The notes beneath the pieces were generated by a model. The model made no database searches and was not told the DNA's origin. It saw only the letters and a list, made by a program, of their open reading frames with translations. A program made the translations under genes and the position numbers. DNA of 64,000 bases, from positions 46,420-110,419 of the forward strand of contig JAIXQH010000035.1 of assembly GCA_027484055.1 (NCBI GenBank), in the 5' to 3' direction. The DNA is from Verrucomicrobiaceae bacterium (GTDB lineage Bacteria; Verrucomicrobiota; Verrucomicrobiia; Verrucomicrobiales; Akkermansiaceae). The first letter of the stretch is position 1. Every line of letters starts with the position of its first letter. Shown here in pieces: positions 33,978 through 43,937 of this stretch.

Positions 33978-35726
33978 ATGGAAAGAAAGAATCAACCCCA
34001 TCTATCACTTGAGGATACGCTCGACGATCGGCAAAATCTAAAAACCACTTGTCGTCAGTTTTGGTTGATCTCGCGTGCATTTTTCGCCTCAGAACGCAGG
34101 CGCAAGGCGCGTGGATTTCTCATTTCACTGCTCTTGTTGGCTTTAGCCCTGGGAGGTGTGCAAGTGCTGATGAGCTATGCGGGGCGTGATTTTTTTACCG
34201 CGATCGAACGCAAGCAGACTGCCGCGTATTGGACCGCGCTTGCCTGGTATCTGGGGACTTTCGCCCTCGCCGTGCCGATTGGTGTCTTCTATCGCTGGGT
34301 CGAAGAGCGCTTAGCATTGCTTTGGCGTGAGTGGATGGCGCAGCATTTGGTGAAACGGTATTTCAACAATCGCGCTTACTTTCGACTGCGTGGATCTGAA
34401 GGCGTGGATAACCCAGATCAGCGAATCAGTGAGGACGTGACGAATTTTACCATGACCTCACTTTCGATGTTACTGATCGTGTTGAACTCGTTGGTGACGC
34501 TGATCGCCTTCATCGGGGTGCTGTGGATGATTTCAGGCACCTTGGTGGTGATCTTGGTGACTTATGCACTCGCGGGCACCGCCATTAGTATCGTCATCGG
34601 TCGCAAGTTGGTGCGCTTGTATTATCATCAATACGAGCAGGAAGCGAACTTCCGCTACGGTCTGGTTCGAGTGCGTGATAACGCGGAGTCCATCGCTTTT
34701 TACCGAGGTGAAAAGCGTGAGCATTTGGATTTATTTAGACGTCTAGCAGCGGCGTTGGGGAACATGCGGCTGATTATTATTCTCAATCGTAATCTAGGAT
34801 TTTTCACCAATAGTTATAACTACCTTGCGCTTGTTTTACCGGTGTTGGTTGTGGCACCGATTTTCATGAGGGGCGGGGTAGAATTCGGGGTGATCACCCA
34901 GACGGCGGGCGCCTTTGCACAAGTGTTGGCGGCTTTTTCGCTCATCATCACGCAATTCGGTGGATTGAGCGCGTATCTTGCGAGCATTCAGCGTCTCGGC
35001 CGCCTTTGGGATCAGCTGGATGAGGATGATTCGGAGGAGCTACGCATCTACGCTGAGGCGGAATCGGTGCCCAGCTCAGTTAGCCGAATTCTTAAGTTAG
35101 AGCAGCTGACCATTTGTACCCCGGGTCATGGACGAGTGTTGGTTAAAGAGCTTTCTTTTGAATTACATGCCGAGCAAAGCCTTATGATCATGGGGCCGAG
35201 CGGTTCTGGGAAAAGTTCGGTCCTCCGCACCGTCGCCGGTCTTTGGCCCGGCGGTGGTGGCTCGTTGGAGCGTCCCGCATTTAACCAACTCATGTTCCTT
35301 CCGCAACGCCCCTACATGGTCGAAGGAAGTTTGCGTGAACAGCTGCTATATCCTTACGGCAATCAGGTCATCTCCGATGCGGACATTGGTAAAGTGCTCG
35401 CAGATGTTAATCTGGCAGATGTTTTCGAGCGGGTGGATGGGGACTTGGATCGTGTCTTAGATTGGGGGAACGTTCTTTCGCTGGGCGAGCAGCAACGAAT
35501 CGCCTTCGCCCGGCTTTTCCTGCGGATGCCGAAATTTGCATTCCTAGACGAAGCCACCAGTGCCTTGGATGAGGGGAATCAACGAGAGCTGTATCAACGG
35601 ATCAGGGATTCAGGCATCAGTTTCATCAGTGTGGGGCATCGCACGACTTTAGAGGAGTTCCACGACCAGATTTTGGAACTGGATCGCTCGGGGACTTGGG
35701 AGATTCGTTCGGGCGCTTTAAGGTAG
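33978..35726 (+). CDS. SbmA/BacA-like ABC transporter, fused permease and ATPase
   Basis: 582 residues. The N-terminal half is an ABC_membrane_2/SbmA-BacA-type domain (LISLLLLALALGGVQVLMSY, GRDFFTAIERKQTAAYWTAL, VDNPDQRISEDVTNFT). The C-terminal half is an ATPase: Walker A MGPSGSGKSSVLRTVAG, signature LSLGEQQRIAFARLF, Walker B FAFLDEATSALDEGNQ. The fusion of both makes it YddA/Rv1819c-like. Relatives import or export peptides, B12 or very-long-chain lipids. It lies 150 bp before an mprF gene, in the same direction, which suggests a role in resistance to cationic peptides. Confidence 0.88.
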   Translation: MERKNQPHLSLEDTLDDRQNLKTTCRQFWLISRAFFASERRRKARGFLISLLLLALALGGVQVLMSYAGRDFFTAIERKQTAAYWTALAWYLGTFALAVPIGVFYRWVEERLALLWREWMAQHLVKRYFNNRAYFRLRGSEGVDNPDQRISEDVTNFTMTSLSMLLIVLNSLVTLIAFIGVLWMISGTLVVILVTYALAGTAISIVIGRKLVRLYYHQYEQEANFRYGLVRVRDNAESIAFYRGEKREHLDLFRRLAAALGNMRLIIILNRNLGFFTNSYNYLALVLPVLVVAPIFMRGGVEFGVITQTAGAFAQVLAAFSLIITQFGGLSAYLASIQRLGRLWDQLDEDDSEELRIYAEAESVPSSVSRILKLEQLTICTPGHGRVLVKELSFELHAEQSLMIMGPSGSGKSSVLRTVAGLWPGGGGSLERPAFNQLMFLPQRPYMVEGSLREQLLYPYGNQVISDADIGKVLADVNLADVFERVDGDLDRVLDWGNVLSLGEQQRIAFARLFLRMPKFAFLDEATSALDEGNQRELYQRIRDSGISFISVGHRTTLEEFHDQILELDRSGTWEIRSGALR

Positions 35727-35875
35727 AGACTGCCCAGAGTTCGAGTCCCTGCCTGAAGATGGGCGGATGGAAATCTTTTTGAAATAGTCTCGTTTCTAGC
35801 AACGCTCTGAATGAGATATGAACCTCCCTGAAATGAGCGGTTGGCCCCTTTGTTTCAGGATAATCCACGGAATTG

Positions 35876-38464
35876 ATGATGAATTACCCAGTGTTAAAAA
35901 ATCGGCTTATTGGTTTGGCTCCATTTGCTTGGTTGGCGCTCCTTGCTTTTGCGATTTGGTCCTTGGGCAAGGAGTGGAGTGGCTTTCACTTGGCAGATCT
36001 TGATGAGGCGTTGCGTCGCATCGGTCCATGGCATCTGGGGCTGGCCTTGTGCCTAACGGCGCTGAGTCTGCTGTGCAATGCCTCGCTAGATTTGGTGGGA
36101 TTGCGGTGGTTGGAGCGAAAACTTCCGACTCGGAACGTGCTTGGCACGGCCTTGATCGCAGGCTCCTTCAGCATGAATGGTGGCGGGACCGTTTTGGGAG
36201 GTGGGGCCATCCGCCTGCGGTTCTATGGGCAGTATGGGCTCGGAGGCGCAGAGGTCGCAAAGATGACTGGCTTTCTGCTGATGGCGGGCTGGTTAGGTCA
36301 TGCGCTTCTTGCTGGGGTGCTGATGTGCTGGGCACCACCGGATCTGAGCTGGTTGCCGCCGACGGCTGGGCGGGTGATTGGGTGCGTGCTACTCGTCACT
36401 TGCGCGTCGGCGTTTGTGATCTCGCGTTGCAGATTTCGCGGGAAATGGCTGGGGTTTCTGCCACCGTGGCGGATTCTGTTGATGGCGATGCTGATTTCCT
36501 GCCTCGACTGGTTGTTCGCCGGGCTTGCGTTGAGGGTCTTCCTACCTGCTGAAATTTCGACACCTGCGTTTCTTGCGGCGACGGCCTTCGGGCAAGCGCT
36601 GGGGGCGGCGAGTCATGTCCCGGGTGGGCTGGGGGTGATGGAGCTTTCGATTTCCAAACTCTCAGTAGGCATGGTGGCGCAGCCGGTGATGGCGGGGGCA
36701 CTGCTGACTTACCGGATGACCTACTATTTGATCCCCTTCGTCATCGCCGTTGCGGCCGTGGCGCTGCGAGAGTTGTGGGCGAAGCGGCATTGGGCAAAAA
36801 TCACGGTCGATGGAACGGGCAAGGCTTGGTCATCGATTGCGCCGCGATTGGCGGGGATGAGTGCATTGGCGGGAGGGTTTGTGCTCATGCTGTCTGCCAA
36901 TACGCCGATTGATCCGCAGCGTCGGGTTAGCTTGGAGGAATTTATCCCGCTGCCATTTGTCGAGGCGTCGCACTTTTTGTCCAGCATTGCGGGGACGGTG
37001 ATGATCGTGGTGGCGAGTGGCTTGTTGCGGCGGGTCCGGGCTGCATGGTGGCTTGCGGTGGTGATGGCGGGTGGGGGGATCGTGTTTTCCGTGGTGAAGG
37101 GATTTGACTGGGAGGAGGCTCTGGTGTTGTTGGTTTTTCTGGGGGCGCTCTTGCCGTTTAAATCGAAGTTTCACCGCTCGGCTGGGATATGGACGCGGCG
37201 GTTTTCCCTACAATGGTGGGGCTTAATCCTCTCGATCGCCGGGCTGGCGATTTGGTTTGGATTTTATTCGAGCCGCCATGTGCCGTATGGAAATGATTTG
37301 TGGTGGCAGTACTCCTTCGATAATGATGCGGCCCGGCTGCTGCGTGGGCTGGTGGGTAGTTTGTTGATCTTGGTGTTTGTGGCGCTGCTGCAGTATTTCC
37401 GGCCAGCACCGCCGAGAGCGCGTGAGCCGATGCCTGAATTTCCCAGGATTCGGGAAATGGTGGCGGCGACCTCGCGCAGCAACGCGGCCTTGGCGCTCGT
37501 GGGAGATAAGGAATTCCTTTTTAATTCCGGGCAAAGTGCCTTCCTGATGTATGGCGACCAAGGACGGACGCGGGTGGCGATGGCGGATCCGGTGGGGGAT
37601 GAGGAGAAATTTGAAGGGCTCTACTGGCGCTTCATGGAGCAGGCAAATGACGAGGGGATGCGAGTGGCATTCTATCAAGTGAGTAACTCGATGATCCCGG
37701 TCTGCGTGGAGATGGGCCTACGGATTTACAAACTGGGAGAGTCGGCGATGGTGCCGCTCGACAAATTTGATCTCAGCACTTCCGAGTTTAAGAAATTCCG
37801 CAAAGTGATGAGCCGCATGGAGCGGGAGGGCTGGGGATTTGAAATCTGGACCGCAGAAGAAGTCACCCGCCGCCTCGATGAGCTTCGTGCGGTCTCGGAT
37901 GCTTGGCTGTCACATCATAAGGCTCGTGAAAAGGGATTCTCGTTAGGACGCTTTTCCGATGACTATTTGTGTGGTCTTCCTGCGGCGGTGATCACGGTGG
38001 GTGGAGTGGTCGTAGCGTTTGGAAATCTATGGCCGGGAAATGGCAAGGATGAGCTTTCCACGGACTTAATGCGCCACATTCCAGATGCCCCGAACGGGGT
38101 GATGGATTGTTTATTCGTGAGCATGATGCTGTGGGGGAAGGAGCAGGGGTATCAATGGTTTGATCTAGGGATGGCACCTCTATCAGGGTTAGCGGGGAAT
38201 CAGTTCGCACCGTTGTGGAGCCGCATCGGTGGGTTAATCTATGATAAGGGGGAAGCTTTCTATAATTTCAACGGACTTCGTGCTTGGAAGTCTAAATTTC
38301 AGCCGGTATGGCAGCCCCGCTACCTAGCGTTATCAAAGTCTTGGGATCTCCCTGCGGCGATAATTGACATTGCGACGCTCATCGGCAAGCCGAGTGTGAA
38401 GCCACTGCGACCTGATCTTGAGGACGCTCGCACTGAGCCATCCAATCCTAACTCCACACCATGA
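35876..38464 (+). CDS. mprF: MprF-type lysyl-phosphatidylglycerol synthase and flippase
   Basis: 862 residues. The N-terminal 500 contain about 12-14 membrane segments of the LPG_synthase_TM/flippase type: GLRWLERKLPTRNVLGTALI, GSFSMNGGGTVLGGGAIRLR, ASHVPGGLGVMELS. The C-terminal DUF2156 aminoacyltransferase starts near residue 540: ALVGDKEFLFNSGQSAFLMY, ADPVGDEEKFEGLYWRF, YKLGESAMVPLDKFDL, WLSHHKAREKGFSLGRF and YQWFDLGMAPLSGL. It uses aminoacyl-tRNA to add an amino acid (usually lysine) to phosphatidylglycerol and flips the product, lowering surface charge. The start is TTG or ATG at 35873/35876; the ATG was chosen. Its stop overlaps the next start (ATGA). Confidence 0.92.
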   Translation: MMNYPVLKNRLIGLAPFAWLALLAFAIWSLGKEWSGFHLADLDEALRRIGPWHLGLALCLTALSLLCNASLDLVGLRWLERKLPTRNVLGTALIAGSFSMNGGGTVLGGGAIRLRFYGQYGLGGAEVAKMTGFLLMAGWLGHALLAGVLMCWAPPDLSWLPPTAGRVIGCVLLVTCASAFVISRCRFRGKWLGFLPPWRILLMAMLISCLDWLFAGLALRVFLPAEISTPAFLAATAFGQALGAASHVPGGLGVMELSISKLSVGMVAQPVMAGALLTYRMTYYLIPFVIAVAAVALRELWAKRHWAKITVDGTGKAWSSIAPRLAGMSALAGGFVLMLSANTPIDPQRRVSLEEFIPLPFVEASHFLSSIAGTVMIVVASGLLRRVRAAWWLAVVMAGGGIVFSVVKGFDWEEALVLLVFLGALLPFKSKFHRSAGIWTRRFSLQWWGLILSIAGLAIWFGFYSSRHVPYGNDLWWQYSFDNDAARLLRGLVGSLLILVFVALLQYFRPAPPRAREPMPEFPRIREMVAATSRSNAALALVGDKEFLFNSGQSAFLMYGDQGRTRVAMADPVGDEEKFEGLYWRFMEQANDEGMRVAFYQVSNSMIPVCVEMGLRIYKLGESAMVPLDKFDLSTSEFKKFRKVMSRMEREGWGFEIWTAEEVTRRLDELRAVSDAWLSHHKAREKGFSLGRFSDDYLCGLPAAVITVGGVVVAFGNLWPGNGKDELSTDLMRHIPDAPNGVMDCLFVSMMLWGKEQGYQWFDLGMAPLSGLAGNQFAPLWSRIGGLIYDKGEAFYNFNGLRAWKSKFQPVWQPRYLALSKSWDLPAAIIDIATLIGKPSVKPLRPDLEDARTEPSNPNSTP

Positions 38465-39273
38465 TGAAAATCTTCCTTCGTCGTTTATTATGGGTCATTC
38501 AAATCCTTTTGCTGCTCCCGATTGTCTGGTTTCTCTATCATTTGCTCATGCCACGAACGTATTCGAGTGATCTGGCGGAGACACTGCCCTTGCAGCTTTC
38601 CAGTGGTCCTTTTGAGACCTTGTATTTTCCTGCGGAGCATCCGAAGGGCATCATCATCGTCGCGACGGGAGATGGTGGCTGGTCGAAGCAGTGGGAGGAG
38701 CCAGTCGCGCTGCATGCTGCAGCTGCAGGATATGCCGTGGGTGGTTGGGATTGCCGTAAATTCGCAGATACGCGGAAACTTGACCACGCCCAGTTAGTGG
38801 AATCCTTCAATGCTGCCGTCTCAGCGGTGAGAAAACGGGCCGCTCTCCCTGAGGATACACCTGTGTGGTTTTCTGGCTGGTCCACGGGCGCAGACTGGGC
38901 GGTGGCAGCGGCGGCGAGTCCAGAGCGGGAGAAGCATCTGGTGGGTGTCCTTGCCGCGGCTTCAGGTGACTTTAGTCGCTATGGAATCACTCAAAGCGAT
39001 CTGCTCGGAATCCAGCCAACGGGTCCCGATACCTTCGCCTTAGCCGATCTTGCACCCGCGTTGCACGGTGTCCGCATCGTGCAGTTTGCGGGCGAGTATG
39101 ACGTGTTGGATAACACAGAATGGATCGGCCGGATGCACGAAGCAACGCCTCATAAGCTCGTCACGATCCCTGCTGCAAATCACGATATGAATGGTGCCGC
39201 AGCTCGGTTCCTCTCCGAGTTCGACATGGCAATTCAATGGATGCTGGATACGCCGATCCCTGTGAAACCGTAG
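38461..39273 (+). CDS. acvB: AcvB/VirJ-like alpha/beta hydrolase (lysyl-phosphatidylglycerol hydrolase)
   Basis: 270 residues. A membrane anchor (LLWVIQILLLLPIVWFLYHL, residues 9-28) precedes an alpha/beta-hydrolase with the AcvB/VirJ landmark GIIIVATGDGGWSKQWEEPV, the nucleophile elbow WFSGWSTGADWAVAAA (GxSxG variant GWSTG), and a likely catalytic His in IPAANHDMNGA. In Rhizobium/Agrobacterium, acvB lies next to lpiA (mprF) and its product cleaves lysyl-phosphatidylglycerol. Here it overlaps mprF by 4 bp, the same arrangement. Substrate is inferred from context and family. Confidence 0.85.
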   Translation: MMKIFLRRLLWVIQILLLLPIVWFLYHLLMPRTYSSDLAETLPLQLSSGPFETLYFPAEHPKGIIIVATGDGGWSKQWEEPVALHAAAAGYAVGGWDCRKFADTRKLDHAQLVESFNAAVSAVRKRAALPEDTPVWFSGWSTGADWAVAAAASPEREKHLVGVLAAASGDFSRYGITQSDLLGIQPTGPDTFALADLAPALHGVRIVQFAGEYDVLDNTEWIGRMHEATPHKLVTIPAANHDMNGAAARFLSEFDMAIQWMLDTPIPVKP

Positions 39274-39319
39274 AGCGGCGGATGGTGTGGGATTCGCCTG
39301 CCGTAAATTAAATGTATGC

Positions 39320-42300
39320 CTAGGCTTTTCCACCGGACTTGCGGATGATGAGGCCGACGATGGGGATGGCGATTAGCAACACGATGATCCACGGGAGCTT
39401 GGAGGGCTTTTTACCAATGGCGGCGTAGGGGGCTGGGGTGGGGCTGGTGGTGGATGGGTTCAGGGGTGTGGGAGCAACAACTGTAGCGGGTGCTGCTGCT
39501 ACGGGAGTCTCCGCATTGGGGGCTGCTGCGGTGGGGTTGATGAGTTCTCCTGCTTTGAGCTGTGGCTTGCCAACTTCGCTACGGAGGGCGGCGACGGAGG
39601 AGGCAAGCACGGCAGGGGCGCGGTTGCCGAATGAGTTGCGAATGTAGGTGAGAACTGCGGAGACTTGCTCGTCGTTTTGGTAGGCGAGTGGAGGCATGCC
39701 TCCGGCGTGGTTGTGTTCTTGGCCCTTGACCTTGATGGCTCCGATGAGTCCACGGAGCTGGATGCGGATGAGGTTCTCGGCGGGGCCGGTGACCCATTCC
39801 GAACCCGCGAGCGGCGGGGCGGCGGCGCTGCCTTCGCCGTTCTGGCCATGACAGGCGGCGCAGACGAGGTATTGCTGCCTTCCCAGTTTCATCATGGCGG
39901 GGTCGACGCCGTCCACGGCGGTGACTTGGAGTGTGGCGGGGTCAATTGGGGTGGGCGCGAGGGTGGATTTGACGGTTTCTTCACCGCTGGTGAGGCTGCC
40001 GAGCCAGGCGATGAGATCGCGGATTTCACGTGGCTTAAGGAGGTCTCCCATGGCGGGCATGGGTGAGGTGGGCGGCGTGAAATTGGCGAGATCGCTGCGT
40101 GCTGCGCGGAGGAGTTTTCCGGAGGACTCGATGTCAATAGAGTCTGGGCTTGTCGCGATGAGGTTGCCGCTGAGTGAGGCGCCGTTTTTGAATTCAAGGA
40201 GCGCGACGCCGAAGCCGGGAGCGATGACGGCGCTGGGCTGGATGATGGATTGGAGGAAATAGTGGGCGTCGGTGTGGCGCTTGGCGATGCCCGCGAGGTT
40301 GGGAGCGGTGTCGCCTCCTGCGGCGTGGCCTTCTTCGGCGCGGTGGCATCTCATGCATTCGCTGGCTGGGTGGGAGGCGAAGATCTTCGCTCCGCTGCTG
40401 GGGTCGCCGCCTTGGAGAGTGGGGTTCCATTTGGCAAGTGGATCGCCGTCTTGGGCAAGGGCTTGTTCGAGGGCTGCGACGGCTTTTTTCACCACAGGAC
40501 CGCGATTTTTAGCGGCGGTGATGAGTTCGAGTGCCGATGGGGAGACTCCCTTGGCGGTGGTGAGTTGCTCGATTTTCTGGAGAAAAAACTCGTCCACTGA
40601 GCTGGCGGGAATGGATCCGAGGATGTTCCATGCGGTTTGTGCGCGTTTAATGCTGGTGGATTCTAGGGCGGTCTTGAGTGCTGGAATCGCGCTGTCTGGG
40701 GAGATTTTTGCAATGGCGGTGAGTGCCGCGAGCACCACTTCGTCATCCGGGTCTTGGCTGATTTCTGTGAGGAAAGCGCCGAGCGAGGCGGGTTGGTCGG
40801 CGATGAAGAGGCTCAAGGCGGAAGAGCGCGCGGAAGAGGGGAGTTTCGAATTTCTAATGAGACTGCGGAGGGTGCTGTCCGTCAGTTGGGGAATTTTCAA
40901 TTGGTAGGCGGCGACCCAGTCGAGAGCGGCACTGAGCATGAAGTCAGTTTCGTTGAGCAAAGCAGGTATCGCGGCCGTGAGTGCGGGGCGGATGGTTTCT
41001 GGATCACGCTTGGCGAGTGGCCGCCACATGCCGGTGAACTGATCCACGGGAAATGGCTCGGTCCAGTTGGAGAGGAGCCGGACGGCTTCTTGGCGGACGC
41101 TGACTGGGCGCTTCGAGTCGCGTGCGAATCTGAGGATGCGCTCGGCGTTGGTGAGTCCACCGACGCGATAGGCGTTGTGAATGAGGCGGCGCAGCATGAA
41201 GGGGGTCCATGAGCGGGTGTCGAGCTTATCTAGCAGGGCGGCGACATCTGGGCGGACTTCGAGCATGTCTTTATCGCAAATTGCACGGATCGCTTCATCG
41301 GCGACTTTCGGGTCGGCATCGGTCATGAATGTGACGACTTCTGGAAGATTTAAGCGACGGAGCACAACGGCGGCGGCGAGGCGGACGGCGGGGGACTCGT
41401 CGGTGGATAACCCAGTGATCACAGCCGGGTTGGTGGTCATGTTCTGGAGGGCGTAGATGCAGGCATGCCGGAGGGTGACGTCGCGGTTGTCATTTTCCCG
41501 GAGAAGGTCGCAAATGGAGCTGTAGTAGCTGATCATTTTGCGCTTGCCGATGAGCATGGCGGTGAAAAAGCGGACGCGGGCTGACTCGTCGATGAGGAGT
41601 GGGCCGATGGGTAAATCACCCTTGGTGGCGGTGGAGTCGCCGAGAGCGCGGAGGGCTTGGGCGCGGATTTCTGGGTTTTTATCGGTGAGGAGTGAGATTA
41701 GTTTGGTTTCGGCATCTTTGAGAATTTGAGCCTCTGGAATCGCGGCGAAGTCGGAATAGGGGCGGGGGGATGCACCGCGGCGCGCGAGGATGCCTAGGCC
41801 CCAAATGCTATGGATGCGGACGTCGAAGTTCGACGAGATGGTGCCGTCGCTAAAGCGTTTGAGGGCATCTTTTTTCCGAGTGAGTGCGAGTTGTGCGCGG
41901 AGGCGGATGCGGAAATCGGGGTGCTTGAGGAGATTGGCGAGTTCTGCGGAGCTGCGTTGCTCGAAGCCTTCCTTGATGATTTTCGCGGAGCTGGCGGCGT
42001 CGTTGGCGAGGTAGGTTTTGTCTCCTGCGCTGAGTGAGATGAGGCGGCCACCGTTGTGGGAGGACCAGCCGGTGATGAAGTCGGTGATAAAAATGCGACC
42101 GTCCCACGAGTATTCGACATCGGTGGCGGCGATGCCCCAGGCGAATTGCCGGGATTCGGTCATCTCCATGCCGGCACCTTTGGGTTTCATTTCAAAGGAC
42201 CAGACGCCGGAGTTCGCGGCGCCTCCCTTGTAGTCGGCGATGAGGAAATGGTTGCGTTCGCTCTCAAAGAAGCCGACGCCGGGGTGGTAAGTGAGGCCGG

Positions 42301-43849
42301 AGGGGCCGGAGGTGAGTAGCGCGGAGGGCGGCAGCATGTAGGCGGGCTGACTGGGGTTTTCCAACTCCCACATTTTTTCATCCATCCAGCGGCTTGGTGG
42401 GTGATCCTTGAGTCCGATTTCCCGGTGGAAGGTGTGCATGGCTTGGCTCTCCATTTGCCAACCGGAGTCGGCACCTTCGACGATGTAAACGACGCGTGAG
42501 TTGTCACCTTGGTCGGAGTTGTTATCGACCGTGAAGGGGTTCCCAAGGGAGTCGAAGGCGATTTCCTTGGGATTTCTCAGGCCAGTGTGGAAGATCTCAA
42601 AACCGGTGCCGTCGGGCTCAAAGCGAAAGACGCCGCCTTCATTCGGATAATCATAGGTGCGGCCTTCTTTGGTGATGAGGCTAAACCCGCGGTCGCCGAT
42701 GGTGCCGTAAATTCGTCCGTCTGGACCGAGGGTAAAGCCATTGAGATCATGTCCCGAGAGCGAAATCCGGACGCCGAATCCCTCTTCCACGGTCTTGCGT
42801 TCCGGGGCGGCTTTCGCGTCACCTTTTGCCGGATGAAGCATGTAAATCTTGGGAATGCAGGCGAAGTAGAGGCAGTCGTCGAAGTAGAAAACGCCCGCGG
42901 CAGTTCCGTCTAGCACGTCATTAAAGCCATCGGCAAAGACGGTGGATTCGTCGATTTTCCCATCGCCATCGGTATCGGCAAGGCGGCGGATGACTTCGGA
43001 TTTTTCGGTGAGTTTGTTGATGGAGAGCTTGCTCTGCCATTTTTCATGAAGTGCTCGGCGGTCGCTGGTTTTTTTAGCGGCGAGATCGTCGAGATACCAA
43101 TAGAGATTGCTGCGATCGTCCTCGACGCCGAAGCGGAAGCGGTTCGTCTCGGAGACGTAGATGCGACCTTGATCGTCGAAGGTGAGGGCGGTGGGCGAGG
43201 TGAGTTGCTGAGTTTTAAAATCTGCTTCGATTGTTAAAATGCTACCTTTGGGAATGAGCGAGCCCGCGAGGTTGGGGCTTGCTGTCAGCCCTTGATAAAA
43301 CTCCTTGCCACCGCGAGTCGTCGGAGCGGGGCGGAGATTGGCGTTATCGGTGAAGACGAAGTGATCTGCGGCGATGAATCCCCAAGGGCCGGTTTCTTCA
43401 TCGATGAGTCGGAGACTGGCTTTTTGTCCCTTTAACTCGAAAAGGCTCCAAGCGATGCGGTCGCAACCGAGTTTGCGTTTCCCGGTGGCTTCACGGACGA
43501 CTTGCCCATTCACGATCAACTGCACGGCGGTCTTTCCGGCGTAGTCACCCCCAGCGATTTGGAAATTGAGGTATGGCTCGCTGATGGTGAATTCAGGGGA
43601 AGTCAGGCGGCCCGTGGCGGAGTCTCCACCATGGAGGGAGGCGGCGAGGCTGTCGTTGGCGTAGTTACTGAAGACGCTATTTTTTTGATCTGAAATCTTA
43701 ATTTGCCCAGGGACGGGGCCGAGACCGAATGCGCTGCCTTCGACTTGCCAAGTGTCGAAGCTGTCTCCCTCGAACGCCTGGAAAATCTGGGTTGCTGCCG
43801 GTGCGGAGCTGCTGAGGAGGAGTGCGCTGAAAAGGGTTCGGGATAACAT
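39320..43849 (-). CDS. giant PVC-type heme protein: propeller, HEAT repeats, two c-type cytochrome domains
   Basis: 1509 residues, exported (leader LFSALLLSSSAPAA). Order: a beta-sandwich to about residue 160 (FEGDSFDTWQVEGSAFG at its start); a PVC/sorbosone-dehydrogenase-like beta-propeller from about 200 to 620 (PTALTFDDQGRIYVSETNRF, DGFNDVLDGTAAGVFYF, NEGGVFRFEPDGTGFEIFHT, GLRNPKEIAFDSLGNPF); HEAT repeats to about 1100 (LSTDESPAVRLAAAVVLRRL); a cytochrome with CMRCH at residues 1165-1169; a second with CAACH at 1330-1334 and a distal Met in GGMPPLAY; then a Pro/Ala linker and a C-terminal helix (LPWIIVLLIAIPIVGLIIR). Predicted membrane-bound periplasmic dehydrogenase; the substrate is unknown. 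Confidence 0.9.
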   Translation of the reverse strand: MLSRTLFSALLLSSSAPAATQIFQAFEGDSFDTWQVEGSAFGLGPVPGQIKISDQKNSVFSNYANDSLAASLHGGDSATGRLTSPEFTISEPYLNFQIAGGDYAGKTAVQLIVNGQVVREATGKRKLGCDRIAWSLFELKGQKASLRLIDEETGPWGFIAADHFVFTDNANLRPAPTTRGGKEFYQGLTASPNLAGSLIPKGSILTIEADFKTQQLTSPTALTFDDQGRIYVSETNRFRFGVEDDRSNLYWYLDDLAAKKTSDRRALHEKWQSKLSINKLTEKSEVIRRLADTDGDGKIDESTVFADGFNDVLDGTAAGVFYFDDCLYFACIPKIYMLHPAKGDAKAAPERKTVEEGFGVRISLSGHDLNGFTLGPDGRIYGTIGDRGFSLITKEGRTYDYPNEGGVFRFEPDGTGFEIFHTGLRNPKEIAFDSLGNPFTVDNNSDQGDNSRVVYIVEGADSGWQMESQAMHTFHREIGLKDHPPSRWMDEKMWELENPSQPAYMLPPSALLTSGPSGLTYHPGVGFFESERNHFLIADYKGGAANSGVWSFEMKPKGAGMEMTESRQFAWGIAATDVEYSWDGRIFITDFITGWSSHNGGRLISLSAGDKTYLANDAASSAKIIKEGFEQRSSAELANLLKHPDFRIRLRAQLALTRKKDALKRFSDGTISSNFDVRIHSIWGLGILARRGASPRPYSDFAAIPEAQILKDAETKLISLLTDKNPEIRAQALRALGDSTATKGDLPIGPLLIDESARVRFFTAMLIGKRKMISYYSSICDLLRENDNRDVTLRHACIYALQNMTTNPAVITGLSTDESPAVRLAAAVVLRRLNLPEVVTFMTDADPKVADEAIRAICDKDMLEVRPDVAALLDKLDTRSWTPFMLRRLIHNAYRVGGLTNAERILRFARDSKRPVSVRQEAVRLLSNWTEPFPVDQFTGMWRPLAKRDPETIRPALTAAIPALLNETDFMLSAALDWVAAYQLKIPQLTDSTLRSLIRNSKLPSSARSSALSLFIADQPASLGAFLTEISQDPDDEVVLAALTAIAKISPDSAIPALKTALESTSIKRAQTAWNILGSIPASSVDEFFLQKIEQLTTAKGVSPSALELITAAKNRGPVVKKAVAALEQALAQDGDPLAKWNPTLQGGDPSSGAKIFASHPASECMRCHRAEEGHAAGGDTAPNLAGIAKRHTDAHYFLQSIIQPSAVIAPGFGVALLEFKNGASLSGNLIATSPDSIDIESSGKLLRAARSDLANFTPPTSPMPAMGDLLKPREIRDLIAWLGSLTSGEETVKSTLAPTPIDPATLQVTAVDGVDPAMMKLGRQQYLVCAACHGQNGEGSAAAPPLAGSEWVTGPAENLIRIQLRGLIGAIKVKGQEHNHAGGMPPLAYQNDEQVSAVLTYIRNSFGNRAPAVLASSVAALRSEVGKPQLKAGELINPTAAAPNAETPVAAAPATVVAPTPLNPSTTSPTPAPYAAIGKKPSKLPWIIVLLIAIPIVGLIIRKSGGKA

Positions 43850-43898
43850 GGGTAAAGAGAAAAATGGCTACGATGCGGAAGAGATAGCTTTATCGGGA

Positions 43899-43910
43899 TT
43901 TTCCGGAAAA
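43899..43910. promoter_or_regulatory. 12-bp palindrome upstream of the PVC cytochrome gene
   Basis: TTTTCCGGAAAA is perfectly palindromic and lies 50 bp upstream of the leftward start at 43849, and just beyond the end of the rhomboid gene. It could be an operator or a weak bidirectional terminator of the rhomboid transcript. This is a short motif and may be chance. Confidence 0.25.
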
Positions 43911-43937
43911 CCACCTGTAAAATAAGCTAGCTAACGC

